Assembly: GCA_007258455.2 (NCBI GenBank)
Contig: VDFB02262648.1
Span: forward strand, 310,001 to 374,000
DNA from: Sequoia sempervirens
Lineage: Eukaryota > Streptophyta > Pinopsida > Cupressales > Cupressaceae
DNA length: 64,000 bases
Reading direction: 5' to 3'
The notes beneath the pieces are model-generated. The model did no database searches and was not told where the DNA came from. It saw only the letters and a program-made list of their open reading frames with translations. This document shows positions 49,701 through 60,714 of the stretch, piece by piece (positions within the stretch are counted from its first letter, which is position 1; each line of letters starts with the position of its first letter). A program made the translations under genes and the position numbers.

Positions 49701-50160
49701 TGTGAAATATCCTTAATATATTTGTGCCTTGAATCACTTGCAGATGGCTGTCATCTATAGAAACCTATAAAGAAGATATAAATTATAGGAAGAGAAAAAT
49801 TCCTCGTCTAATGTGTGAAATGCAAAAGTGTCTACCTTTGACATTTTTCAATGCACAAGAAAACTACCTCATACACCAAGTTGAGGAGATTGAATTGTGT
49901 GGACCTATACACACAAGGTCAATGTGGATGGTTGAAAGGCACTTTAAACTTTTGAAGGCTTTGGTTAGACAAAGAGCACATCCTGAGGGTTCTATGGTGG
50001 AGGGATATATGGTATACTAGACCATGGTGTACATTACTAAATATCTTCCTAAGTTCGCAGCAAAGATCCATGTAGATCGCATTTGGGATCCCAACTCCAT
50101 TAACAAATTCGAAGGGGAGTACCTGATGGGGAAAGGTAGATTGAGGAAAGTGAGGTAATT
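46748..50160 (+). pseudogene. TNP2-type transposase, N-terminal and DUF4218 part
   Basis: The ATG at 46748 begins a transposase-associated-like domain (LARLWARLKRKGDGKCYRPC). After an intron comes an acidic segment (47064-47507). The zinc-binding and core parts follow with many stops: DIGMEYQAIDACLNDH near 47650, KVSRKVLPYIPIIPRMQ near 47785, a VNPFGELRSIYS-like stretch near 48005, IYIEPLIDELLKLWNG near 48325, KFACPVCGLKMKSRRSTS near 48632. Then a DUF4218-like part: DTMHIVKNITETLW near 49096, IPRLMCEMQKCLPLTFFN near 49800, GPIHTRSMWMVERHFK near 49907. Introns with GT-AG borders interrupt it. It would have been a nuclear transposase; frameshifts and stops throughout make it dead. Confidence 0.82.
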
Positions 50161-50360
50161 ATAAGATGGTCATGGAGATTAATTAGAATACATTTTACAT
50201 TTCCTTCAACTGCTTGAAAAGAAACAACAGAGAACTAGTCCAAATGAAAGAATCTTCCACACACAAATAGAAAAGTATTGGTATTGTATTACTCTAGAAA
50301 ATAAGTCTTTCACTGCTAGTGCCCTATTTTATCCACTATCATTGCAACATCTTAATTTGA
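50161..50360. other. Short unassigned segment after the transposase part
   Basis: Lies between the end of the DUF4218 part and the minus-strand ORF. It may be the 3' end of whatever carries that ORF. No motif seen. Confidence 0.3.
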
Positions 50361-50821
50361 TTATTCCCTTTTCGGCATAACTTGAGATATGTTCTCTCGA
50401 CTAAATGTTATCAGTGTAAGATGTGTCATTGGGCGGTCCATTTTATGTTGCTCTGATATCAATGTGTTCCTCCAATGAAATATATTGGTGTAACTCATGC
50501 CGAAATCCCAAGTGATTCTATCTTTTACTTTCTTGAATAACCTATCGGTAGAAAAAAAATAATGTGTCCCTAATACGAGTCTTTTATCTTCATCGGAGTA
50601 GTATATGAGATCAGAATTGTCACTTGTTAGGCTTCCAATGGCTGGCCATGAGTATTTTGTCGGGGAAAATTTCATGAGTTATGTCGATATGCATTTCCTA
50701 TGGTGCTACATTCTCTATTTGTTCCTTTTTAATCAAAATATACAACCCAATTTCTTCTGCCGATCGGTATGAATGCAATGTGCCTATGATGATATTGTAC
50801 AATGTGCTTCCTCGTTCACAT
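50361..50821 (-). pseudogene. Unidentified protein fragment interrupted by element C
   Basis: The minus strand has an open stretch from 50675 to 50361 (104 codons; SWPAIGSLTSDNSDLIYYSD, then KVKDRITWDFGMSYTNIFHW). Just upstream, in another frame, 50821-50690 reads ERGSTLYNIIIGTLHSYRSA and EEIGLYILIKKEQ. Composition is protein-like, unlike nearby antisense ORFs. Element C cuts its 5' side at 50821; the rest may lie beyond 55922, where I could not follow a clear frame. I do not recognise the family. Confidence 0.45.
50817..50821 (+). repeat. Likely target duplication of element C (CACAT, left)
   Basis: CACAT here and CACGT at 55922-55926 flank element C; the single difference is a G/A transition at a CpG. 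Confidence 0.55.
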
Positions 50822-50854
50822 TGTTAGCTCTCAAAAATGCAAGTAAAAATACCT

Positions 50855-50875
50855 CAAGAGGTTGCCAAACTCTTG
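50855..50875 (-). other. Conserved terminal hairpin of element C
   Basis: CAAGAG pairs with CTCTTG around the loop GTTGCCAAA, 33 bp inside the border. Element A has TAAGGG/CCCTTA with GGTGCCAAT at the same place (19583-19603). Confidence 0.6.
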
Positions 50876-51657
50876 GTATGTTTCAGGGTAACATATAGGG
50901 CCAAATGGTTTTAGAACTTCTTCTCTTCAGGTGCTGCTAGACCTAGGTGGGTCTACCTATGTGAATGAAGCAGACTTGAACTATGTGATTCCTCCTACAA
51001 TAGTCTATTCACAATGGAAATTTGAAAGTGAATAGATGTACTACTAATCTAGCATAAATTGTACAAGAAATATCAAAGAAATATGTTTAGTTAATAGATG
51101 TAAAACATTTTAAATGAAATGAAACTAAGTGATGAAATGTGAAGATCAATTCTCTGTTGGGTATATGGAGTCAAGTAGAAATCAGAGACAAGTGACTTAT
51201 GACTGATAATAATTCAAACTATTTGGCATTTCTATTTTTATAACTTGTATAAACAGGCACGGATGCAATTATTAGATTCTTATTTAATAATCCAAAATAA
51301 TATTCCTAGTTGTTGTGAATAATCAAGAGTCCTTTAATATTTACTTGAAAGACCCAATTAATTATGCCACACAGATACAACAAATGTGCACTGATAAATT
51401 GAAAATATGCTTGATAGATCAATTTAAACAACAGATTAATATTAAATATGGAGACAATATAGCAATATCTTCAATTAACTTAACAAACAATTGATACCAA
51501 CATATAGCCACTGAATCATAGATTTTCCATTAACTTCATCAAAAATTTCACACATGCATCTTGGTCCTTTATGATGTAAACATTGTATCAATCCCTATTC
51601 TCCTACTTCTTCTATCTACTCCTATCTTAATAATTTTTTCTTGGTCCTGGTCTCTCT

Positions 51658-51688
51658 TATTTATAGGAGAGGCAACAAGCTTCAGACC
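51658..51688 (-). promoter_or_regulatory. Promoter-like block near the 3' end of element C
   Basis: On the minus strand GGTCTGAAGCTTGTTGCCTC leads into TCCTATAAATAAGAG, matching the block of element A at 20522-20553. It lies 0.84 kb before the sense 3' end. Confidence 0.5.
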
Positions 51689-51922
51689 AAAATACATGAA
51701 TTTTGATAACAAAACTTAGCTAACATGTAAAATATAACTGAAACAATTAACAACTAACACATGACAATTTTGTTAATCTTCGAGTAAAAGCCCGAGTCAC
51801 CAAAGGCCTGTGCAAAGCTTTTACTTTATGATAGTCATCATTGATAGTGATTAATCTTCATCTGAACTGAGGTATTTCTCCTACCACTTTCTTATGGTTA
51901 AATCATTCAACCACTTATATTC

Positions 51923-54900
51923 CTATGCAGCAGTGAAGTTTGACATGTGGTTTTTCCATTTGCTATCAAGCAAGTTTTTGGCATCTACAACGAACTTTGT
52001 ATAACCATTATAAAATGCAATAATTCCATCAAGCAAAGCATGAAATTTTTCCAGATTGATATTACCATCACCCTGTATATGTGTAAAACATTGTGGAACC
52101 ATTTGATCAAATTCATTTCTCCATTCATCCACATCCTTGAGTTGACCATCACCTTTAATGATCAGAGGGCTAAACTGTGTTTTATTGAATCAAATGAATT
52201 CCTTTTGTTTTCTACCTTCTTCATATCAATCAAATACTTATGCTCATCAATGATTCCTTTTACCATTTATTGAGTAGGTTCTAACCTTGGGGGTGCATCA
52301 GGATCTCTTTGTGCGGCTTTATACAGAGTGGTTAAGATATGGTAAGTGGGCTGCCATCTTTTCTGCAATTCCTCTAAGATAGGGAAATTAGTATTTATCT
52401 GTTCTAGAGATTTTACCAAATGACTGAAGCCCTTGTGAACTCCACTTATTTTCTCTTTTAAAACTTCAACTCTATGTTTCAATATTTCCTCCAAGGTACT
52501 CAAGATGTGCCATTTGATATCATCCATATTATGATTCTTTAGTTTCTCAACCTCTTCTTTCAATTGTTGAATCTGTGGATCTTCAACTAAAGCAGATGGA
52601 TGATATACAACCATTTCATTCCCCTTTACATTTGTGGCTTGTTGCAATTGTTGTTTCAATATGACATTTTCAATGAATAACTTATTTATCTCCTCATTTG
52701 ATAGTTTGAGTCTTTTCTCATACTCTGTCATCTTCTTTTCCATGTTTTCCACTACATCTCTTGTAAACATTGTTGAATGCATTGTCATGGTTTTTTCTTA
52801 TGTGGGACTAGTTTCCTTCATAGTTCTGACCAAAGCAGACCCTCTCATTTCCTGCACCACATCTAGAATCCTAGGATTCCTTATGCTTTTCTATTTCGTC
52901 CATAGGGAAAGGGTCTGGGTGGTTGGATTGTATCATATACCTGATACTCCTTCTGAATCAAATTCTTCAACCAATTTGGGATCATCTTGAGCTCTGATTT
53001 GATCCAACATAAACACTTTGGAGAGCTCCATTCCTGGTATAATGAGAATGTTACTTTTCAACACTAACTCCCTTGCTTCTTTAAGAGTAATATTGAAATT
53101 TTCAATATTTAACTCTGCCATTGTTTGTGCCTGCACTTCTACATGTTTTGAATCATCAGCTTCAATGAGGTTAATTTTCAGTCTGTCATCAAATTGTTTC
53201 ATCTTCATTTTTATCCAAAAATATTTGAACTCCCTAGTATGGATAAAGTCATCATCCTCCATGAATCTCAGGGAAGCAATAATTCTTTCATCATCCTACA
53301 TTTCATCAATAGCCTCCTCCAATATTCTCATCTTGGGATCATGAGGCTCAAGGATTTTCTATTTCTCTGCAACCTCTTTCATCTCATCCAAAGTTAAGAC
53401 TACCTCTTGTTCTTCATCACTTGACTCATAGTCCACTAGTGACCCAATCTTTTGTTTCTTGGCAAGGAGGCTCATCTATTTGAGATGGAGGAGATGGATG
53501 AATTGGTGATGAAGGTGGTGTATGTGATGTAGAGGTTGTGGATGTTGGTGGCTGGGGTGTAGGAAGTGGGGCTGATTTCTCTTCTTGAGCCTTTTTAGAT
53601 AATTCATCAAATTTACCAAGGACTAATTGCATTCTTTTCAACAAATTTGGCTCCTCATAAAAAAACTCCTTGAACTTCTTATCTTTTCCTCTCTCTTGAT
53701 CCTCCCATCTCATCATCATTAACCATCTTTTCCTTCTTTCAAACACATCTACAAAATGGACTAGGTTTCTTATTACATCCTCTTCGGGATCAAATTCATG
53801 TGTTATTGCCCTCTTTGTGAGTAGGGTTCTTCTGATATTGTTGATGTGGCCTTCTGGATCACATATTTTCTTTTTCCTTGATCTGAGAGAAAAATTAGCT
53901 TTTATAAATCTTTGCAATTCCTCCAACATATCTGATCCAATTGACAATTCTTCAAATACCGTCAAATCAAGTAGAAATGTGCCTTTTTTCTGATTTTTCA
54001 TCAAACCATGCTCCATCCAGAGCATTTGCCACATAAATTCTAAAAACAATACTCTACTAGGCACAAATTTTGGTAAAATATGAGGGGCTTGATCACAACC
54101 ATATACCCTGATGATGGTGTGTTGTGGCATCAAAAACCAATTAGCATAATTATGTGTAAAACCTTGATCCGGTTTGTATTGATGGGGTCTCATGACATCC
54201 ATTAGGGATTGTGGTAATCTTGGTGTAGGAAAACCAAGCTGAGCAATCAGTCCAATGGAAAAATCATCCCTAAATACAACATAATCACTTTCATTGCATT
54301 TTTTGTCCCAAATATAACACCAATTTTGTACTGGGAGCATAACTCCATTCTCATGTGTTCTCAATTTCATCCTCTTTGTCCATTTTGTTTCATTTTGAGA
54401 TAGAATCAAATGACATAATAAGGAGTACTTTCTAAAAGTTATGGGGGCCTTGGCTTCCCTAACCTATAACAAACCTTCATGAATTTGTTCCTCAATGAAT
54501 GAAGAAAAATCAAACTCCACATTCGATTCAGGATGTTGGATAATCATGGCCATTCTCATCAACCCTATCGACATATTCTCCTCTGCATCAACTCCAAGAA
54601 TTTGACATAATGCATAGTAGGTATTTTTGAAATAGGTCTGAAAGTCAGACACTAGAAAGGGTTCAAGTCTTGAAGAGTGAATGGGCAGGACTCTATTTTT
54701 GTCACCCCTTTTCATGTGTAAGGGGAGTTCATCAGTTCTATAGGTCCTTTTCAACCTTCTATATTCTTGCTCCATCTTCCCCAAGTCAATTTCAGTGACA
54801 ACCTGCCTGTTTAGGTCAAAACACCTAATTATAGCTTCCCTTGAGATATCTACCAGACATTGACCATCTGGAAGTCTGACCATTTTTTATGGGGCATGAT

Positions 54901-55210
54901 ATCTATTGGCCAAGGCTCTGATTAGCTCAACATCAACAAAAACATTAGGAACAACTAATTTTCCTATGTCAAAAGTCCATGGGTTTGACACTGGAACACT
55001 TTCATCTCTGTTCCTATAAAAATACCAATATAAATTCCACCCAGACTGTGGAATTATTGGGTCCCTACACCCCTGAGCTAAATCCTTAAAGAATTTCTTA
55101 TAACCCTTATCTATCGAACCAGGTAACAGGGCAAGTAATGGTGACTGCAATGAAATTCTACTAGATTTTTCTTCCTTTTTAGTTCCTGCCTTTGATTTCT
55201 TTGGCACCAT
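51923..55210 (-). pseudogene. Unknown large protein of element C (about 1,050 residues, broken)
   Basis: Open segments at 55210-54887, 54883-54464, 54409-53426, 53262-52933, 52788-52267 and 52132-51923 follow each other on the minus strand with only stops or short shifts between. The ATG at 55210 gives a Lys-rich start. Features: NPWTFDIGKLVVPNVFVDVELI (first part, residues about 77-98); ISREAIIRCFDLN; DELPLHMKR; TYYALCQILGV; a central IIRVYGCDQAPHILP motif with FVPSRVLFLEF; a Pro/Ser/Thr-rich linker near 53500; then coiled coil (EKKMTEYEKRLKLSNEEIN) and a C-terminal DEWRNEFDQM. These blocks align in order with element A at low identity. No enzyme motif is recognisable. It could be a structural or DNA-binding element protein. 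Confidence 0.72.
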
Positions 55211-55482
55211 TGTTTAAATTTTAGTGAATGATCAGTAGACTTACCTAGAATTTTGTCGCTCTGCAGAATTCTTCCACTGTCATACTTTGAGCTCACCTAT
55301 ATTCAGCTTCTGCTAGCACGAGCGCACAAATTCTCAATTTTCCTTGTTAAATTTTGATATCATACTACATTAATTTCATATCTTAAGTTCTTCATCATTC
55401 AAATCTTTCATACCAAGCTGAATTTCATACTTCGATACTGATTGATGTGACTAGCCTTCATTTAATGCTCCAATGACAGATT

Positions 55483-55837
55483 ACCGCACTACCACATGAA
55501 ATTTTTCATCCCCTTGCAGTATAGCAGTTCCTCCTTATCTTTATTCTTATTTCACCGCTCTACCGCAGGCTCCATTCCAACCCTCCGTGGTATGGCGGTG
55601 CATTATTACCTCTATTCTTAGCTTATCACTCTACCACAGGGTTCATTTCAACCCCTTGCAGTATAGCGGTTCCCTTTATTAGTATTAACCATGACCCCGC
55701 TCTACCACGGGCAAGACATCAACCTTCTGTGGTATAGCGATATACAGTGTATTACTTCCTTTACCCACCACGCTACCATGAGTTGCTTTATTGGAGGCTG
55801 CGGTAAGGCAGTAAAAGGCAATTTTGACCTTGTGGAT
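55483..55837. repeat. Five 71-bp tandem units, each with an inverted ACCGCTCTACCAC motif
   Basis: The forward motif (consensus ACCGCTCTACCACGGG) starts at 55483, 55554, 55625, 55696 and 55767: exactly 71 bp apart each time. About 25-30 bp after each lies its inverted partner (consensus CCTTCNGTGGTATAGCGGT). Every unit thus forms a dyad. The array occupies the same place as the ATCGG array of element A, between the 5' border and the coding start. Confidence 0.85.
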
Positions 55838-55921
55838 GGTAAAAAAATGGTTTTTAAGGAAAACAAATGATTTCATATGAAAGGACCATTGAAGTTTCAA
55901 ATGAAAATTCTAGTTCCAACA

Positions 55922-56079
55922 CACGTAGGCCATTCCTTTAATGTTTTTTATCAGTGAAGCTTGCTAGTTGTTGTGCCGATATATTGTATCCTGCCAATAT
56001 AAACATAAAACATGATCGGGGTGACATAGATACTACTTGGCCAATATGTTATATCTCTTCAATTTGAAATGTGTGAAAA
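55922..56079. other. Flank of element C before CACTA element 2 resumes
   Basis: Begins with the CACGT copy. It presumably continues the segment with the unidentified minus-strand ORF. No clear reading frame. Confidence 0.35.
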
Positions 56080-57340
56080 ATGGGTCTTGGATACATATAG
56101 TTCAGAGGTTTCTTACGAAAGATAATAAGACCATTGCTAGTGTGATGTTAGGTTTTCAGGTACATCAATTATAAATTAAGGTTGTATACTATGGTAATTA
56201 ACTAATTATATGTCGTTTGTGAATTTCAATATTTTTTTATACAGTTGGTCGAGAGTGGGATGCACTACATTTGTACATTGCAAACAATCTTGATTGGATG
56301 ATGGTATGGATTGAACGATGTCAACAATTTGGTCACACATTAACATGGGAAGGTGTGGCTTCATTAGTTAAAGAAGCTCATTGTAATGGAGATTCCAATG
56401 TTACACCAAGGGAAATTGATTTAGCATATGGTTTAAGAGATAAAAAGGTATGTATAAATATATTAATCACCCATATTATTTAATTATTTTCAATTATATT
56501 GATGTATATATATGTTGATTTTTTTTTCTTTGCATACATTCAACCAAGAATAAATATGTTTATCAACTGACAATGCAATAATTTTTACATGTTTGAAATA
56601 TTGCAAGTGAAACACCACAAGGCTATATGGGGCAATGTTTGTAAATTTTGAATCAAAAAGTTGGATGACACGAAGAAAACTTGTGATTCTAGGATAACTG
56701 CAGTCTTTCAAGTGACTAATGTTTTATCTAGAAGTGACATACATCCAGAAGTCTCAGAAAATTGATACTATGGGATTTTGGATGATATACTTGAGTGTGA
56801 CTTTAAGCCCTTCAAATTAGTTTTGTTTTTCATCCAATCGTTTAGGCTATGATTGAATGAAAATGATCCCGAGAGAACTATTATTGAACATGATAATGGA
56901 TTTACCATGGTTAATACAAGGTCGATCGAGCAAGCTGGAAATGAGCCCTATATTCTTCCAAGCCAATGTGAGCAGGTATTTTACTCAGAGGTTCCAGGTA
57001 AACTGGGTTGGTCATTTGTTGTTAGACATGATCCAAGAGGAAGGTTGGTAAAGTATAATGTGGTGGAAGAAGAAGATACCAAAGAACTAGAAGATGATGT
57101 AGATGATGATCGGGATCAATAGTTAGTTGATGATGTTCCTGAAAAAGATGTCAAAGAAGAGGAACTAGATCATGATGATGTAGGAGTTAATGTTCATGAA
57201 GATGATATCCGTGTGGATGATGACATTATCGAAACCGATATCAATGACAATGATGATGATATGACCAATCCTTACAATGTCAAATCTGGATTGGATGATA
57301 CAAACAAAGAGTTGGATGAATAAGATGATCAATGACATTG
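56080..57340 (+). pseudogene. CACTA element 2 transposase C-terminal part (DUF4216)
   Basis: Exon pieces read NGSWIHIVQRFLTKD (about 56078), LYIANNLDWMMVWIERC..FGH (56260-56450, donor AAGGTATGT), ITAVFQVTNVLSRSDIHPEV, YYGILDDILECDFKPFKLVLF (about 56768) and IEQAGNEPYILPSQCEQVFY with LGWSFVVRHDPRGR (56853-57122). The DUF4216 order (gene product contacts, EQVFY, W.VV) is preserved. An Asp/Glu-rich tail follows to a stop at 57321. Several stops show decay. The segment at 56260-56450 does not match a transposase block I know. Confidence 0.7.
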
Positions 57341-57743
57341 AAATGTATGAGTTATGCGATTATATTATCTATTTTATATTGATTTCTTGATAGAATTATA
57401 TTTGACTTATATGGTTACATAATTAATTCATGATGTTTTTAATTTTTATGCCATTACATAATTAATTCAATGAAGATGATATCCATGTGGATGATGACAT
57501 AATCGAAACTGATGTCAATGACGATGATGATGATATGACCAATCCTTACAATGTCAAATCTAGATTGGATGATACAAACAAAGAGTTGGATGAATAAGAT
57601 GATCAATGACATTAAAATGTATGAGTTATGCGATTATATTATCTATTTTATATTGATTTCTTGATAGAATTATATTTGACTTATATGGTTACATAATTAA
57701 TTCATGATGTTTTTAATTTTTATGCCATTACATAATTAATTCA
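57197..57743 (+). repeat. 274-bp tandem duplication covering the 3' end of the DUF4216 gene
   Basis: TGAAGATGATATCC starts at 57197 and again at 57471; CCATTACATAATTAATTCA ends both units, at 57469 and 57743. Only about ten differences are visible, so the duplication is younger than much of the surrounding decay. It copies the last acidic codons, the stop and the 3' flank. Confidence 0.9.
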
Positions 57744-60700
57744 TGATGTACTTTTTAATGTTGTTAATTCATGATGTTACAACTATTGTAGCTCTCCTAG
57801 AAATTTCCATATATAAAATCCTAATTACACTATGACTATTTATGATTAGATATTATTTGATCATATCTTTGGTTATTTCATTCCCAAAAAATTAGCGTTT
57901 CCTCATGTTGACCCTGCATAGTGACATGTGAATGGGGCCAACGTTGATTTTTTTTCAATTTGTGCTTGTATGGAGTGAAACTTGACATGGTTAGCCTAGA
58001 CACATGCGTTGATGATATGGGAGGGTTTTGAGACTCAAACATGAGGTCATGCATGTTATGAAAGTGTATGGTAATCCTACTTATAGCGGAAGTTCACATG
58101 ATAAGCTAACCAATGGCACTATATTGGAGGATAAACCCACCTATGGAATTAATTTAAGAGGTAAGGGATGCCTCTTAGTGGAATTTTGAGTCTTGGATTA
58201 ATCCATAGTGGTAAAATTAGTTCTAGTGTTCTTCCCTTGGTGTTATATTTATCTCTACAATTTCCCATACTTAACCATTTCATCATCCCTTTTCCCAAGC
58301 TATTTGTATCATAATATAAACTTGGTCCAATCTCACATTAGCCCCTTAGGTAGTTATCCATTTCCTCCAAGTTGAATGGAACCTTTTGTACCAATGCATC
58401 TATGTTTTCCTACCCTAATGGATCAAGACTTGAAATCACCTTAACAATCTTCTTTATGTCATAACATATCTCTGAAGTGCCTTTGGCATGCTTTAGATGT
58501 GTCAATATTAACTAGATTGAATATATTAATTTTAAATTCTCTTAACACATTCCATGACAAGAAAATGAATCATTTGGATTAAGGAGTACTTTCCTAAACC
58601 ATTCCTTCATATTCAACAATCCCTTCTCACACCCACATCATAATTCATATCCATGTTAGTTGTAATGAGTGTTTTAAACCAACAATCAATGTATCATAGG
58701 ATAGAAGAAAACTCATTATGCACAAGGATAAGAATTGAAGAGACTGAAAGAATCGATTAACTAGATATGCTCCCCATTCCTATAATAGACCAATGTAAAA
58801 AAATAAGTCATCACAAGAATAGGACCAAAAAAACTAGGAAAAGAAACCTTGTAGGCTACATTAATAAGACATTGATTGCAAGCATTTCTTCCATGATGTT
58901 TAAATGGAAAAATATTAGATAGCTCAATCTTTAGTCAAGTAGTATTTCAATCATTAATTCTTAGACATCCATCATGATTAAACATAACATATCATAAGCC
59001 TTTTTAATAATCACTAGGACTGTGGATAATATTCAATCATGTCATAGGAAATAAATCGTCAAAAAATATAAAGAAAGAGAAAACCAACTATATAAGCTCA
59101 ACAAGACACCATAAAAAAATTATATTTTGTAGAAAATAAAATAAACTATATTTTGACATAGCATATATATAAACTATATATTTTGAATTTTGGCCCCACG
59201 CGCGCAGGAGCATGACATAGCATACTGCACCGAGACCCTAACTAGAGAGTTGCACCAAGAACCATTGCATCCAGCCCCTGAGTGAAGAGTTGTGAGACTT
59301 CACTGGATGAGTGTTGCAATTCCATTGAGTCGAGGAGGAAGACTAGGAACCATTTGGCAAGAGGAAAGCTAGAGCAAGAGGTGAGAGCACTCAGAAAGGG
59401 AAAATCGACCAAGGGACAATGACTGCAAGTGATTTTTCCCCCACATTTAGAAATCTTGTTGCAAGTACAATGATTTAGACTCTGTTTGTTCCCATTGAGG
59501 TGTTGCATGCTATATTTTGGTCAATTTGAGCCAATGTCCCATTGAAAAACCCAAGTACTACCTAGTACTGGTGTCTAGTTAGTTTGAACAACCAAGCTTT
59601 GAGATGTTCAATCAGTTGGGTGGCCATTTTTTCCTATGAACTGTAGTTTTTGTATCTATTTTAGCATATTTTTTCTACTATAAGATTGAAAGGAATTCCT
59701 GTCACATAACAGCACATGAAGTTCACTAGGGTTCAAATTTCTAAACTTTGATGAAATAAATTTACATATTGAGGTCCACAAATGATCAAAGGGACTGAAA
59801 ACAATAAATGGTATGTAGTGTAATGAAAAATGCCTAATGCCTGTCCATAAGAGAATGTATAGAAGTACAAGAGATGAAAAAAAAGAAAAGGAGCCATTAA
59901 AAACTTCTGAATATTTCACTAACTCAACCAAACCTCCAAAAGAACAGTATATATGCCAGCACTAGGGAAAGCCCGAAAGAGAACAATAATGAAAGTGGAC
60001 TTTTTTTTTCAAGTTCCAAAAGAGTATAAATGGTTCGAAGATGTTGTCAGTGTCTGGAAAATGGTGAAGGAATGTTGGATAGGGAGGGACCCAATTAACC
60101 TCTTTAACTAGATTCTTAAGAAAGAAACAAACTCTGATACATTTTGGGGTTCTTCTGAGTAGGTCCCATCTTTTATTATTTTATTTGGGGGGCCCAAAAA
60201 ACCATAGGGGTAGAAACCTGTGGAGCTTAATCATTAAAGGCAAGGGGTTCATCCATTTATAAATAGACTAAAAGGATGGTTGCACGAGGGGCTATTTCAC
60301 ATCAAAGGTGGTCCAAAAAATTTCATAGACTAACTAACCAGACACCATTACTACCTTAGAGGGACTATTGTCTTTGAGGAAGGTAGTCCAAAAAATTTCA
60401 TAAATAGGTACAAAAAGTAATAGCAATCTTCCACCAACTAATCCAATCAACCTCCAAGAAACAAGACATTGACTCCTCTAGATGTTCCCAAAACCCAAGG
60501 CTTCAAAACACAAGGTTGGTGACCCTACAAACCATTCCCATGTTTACCAAGTGATCTTTGATCATCAAACCCTTACAAGGTTTATTGATACATTCACAAC
60601 TATTGTTACCTTCACATGCATTTGACTAGTAGTGACAACCTTGGTTTTTAATCCTCCAACCCCATACCTTGGGATCACATCACCATGAAACAAATTCATC
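57744..60700. other. Anonymous AT-rich DNA, no supported gene
   Basis: GTCCAAAAAATTTCATA occurs twice, at about 60312 and 60388. A short GC-rich segment with CCCCACGCGCGCAGG lies near 59195. The minus ORF at 59508-59242 has no domain. I see no structural RNA. Confidence 0.35.
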
Positions 60701-60714
60701 CAACATCCTTATGA

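Larger units (their letters stand above)
50822..55921 (-). mobile_element. Element C: 5.10-kb relative of element A with likely target duplication
   Basis: The left border TGTTAGCTCTCA matches element A (TGTTAGGTCTCA). In the coding direction it starts TGTTGGAACTAG and ends GCTAACA. The 5-bp flanks CACAT and CACGT are nearly identical, as expected of LTR-type integration. Length (5100 bp) is very close to element A (5073 bp). Order in the sense direction is the same: dyad array, large coding region, TATA-like block at 51658-51665, terminal hairpin at 50855-50875. No internal second LTR, primer site, reverse transcriptase or integrase was found. This supports a giant solo LTR whose U3 part holds a gene. 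Confidence 0.65.
46748..57340 (+). mobile_element. CACTA element 2 (coding extent), split by insertions
   Basis: A second TNP2-type transposase gene runs from 46748 to about 50160 and resumes at about 56080-57340 with the DUF4216 part. The gap holds an unidentified minus-strand ORF segment and element C. It is a different, diverged family from element 1: its translated core does not share more than the family motifs. Terminal repeats are not established. Confidence 0.7.
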
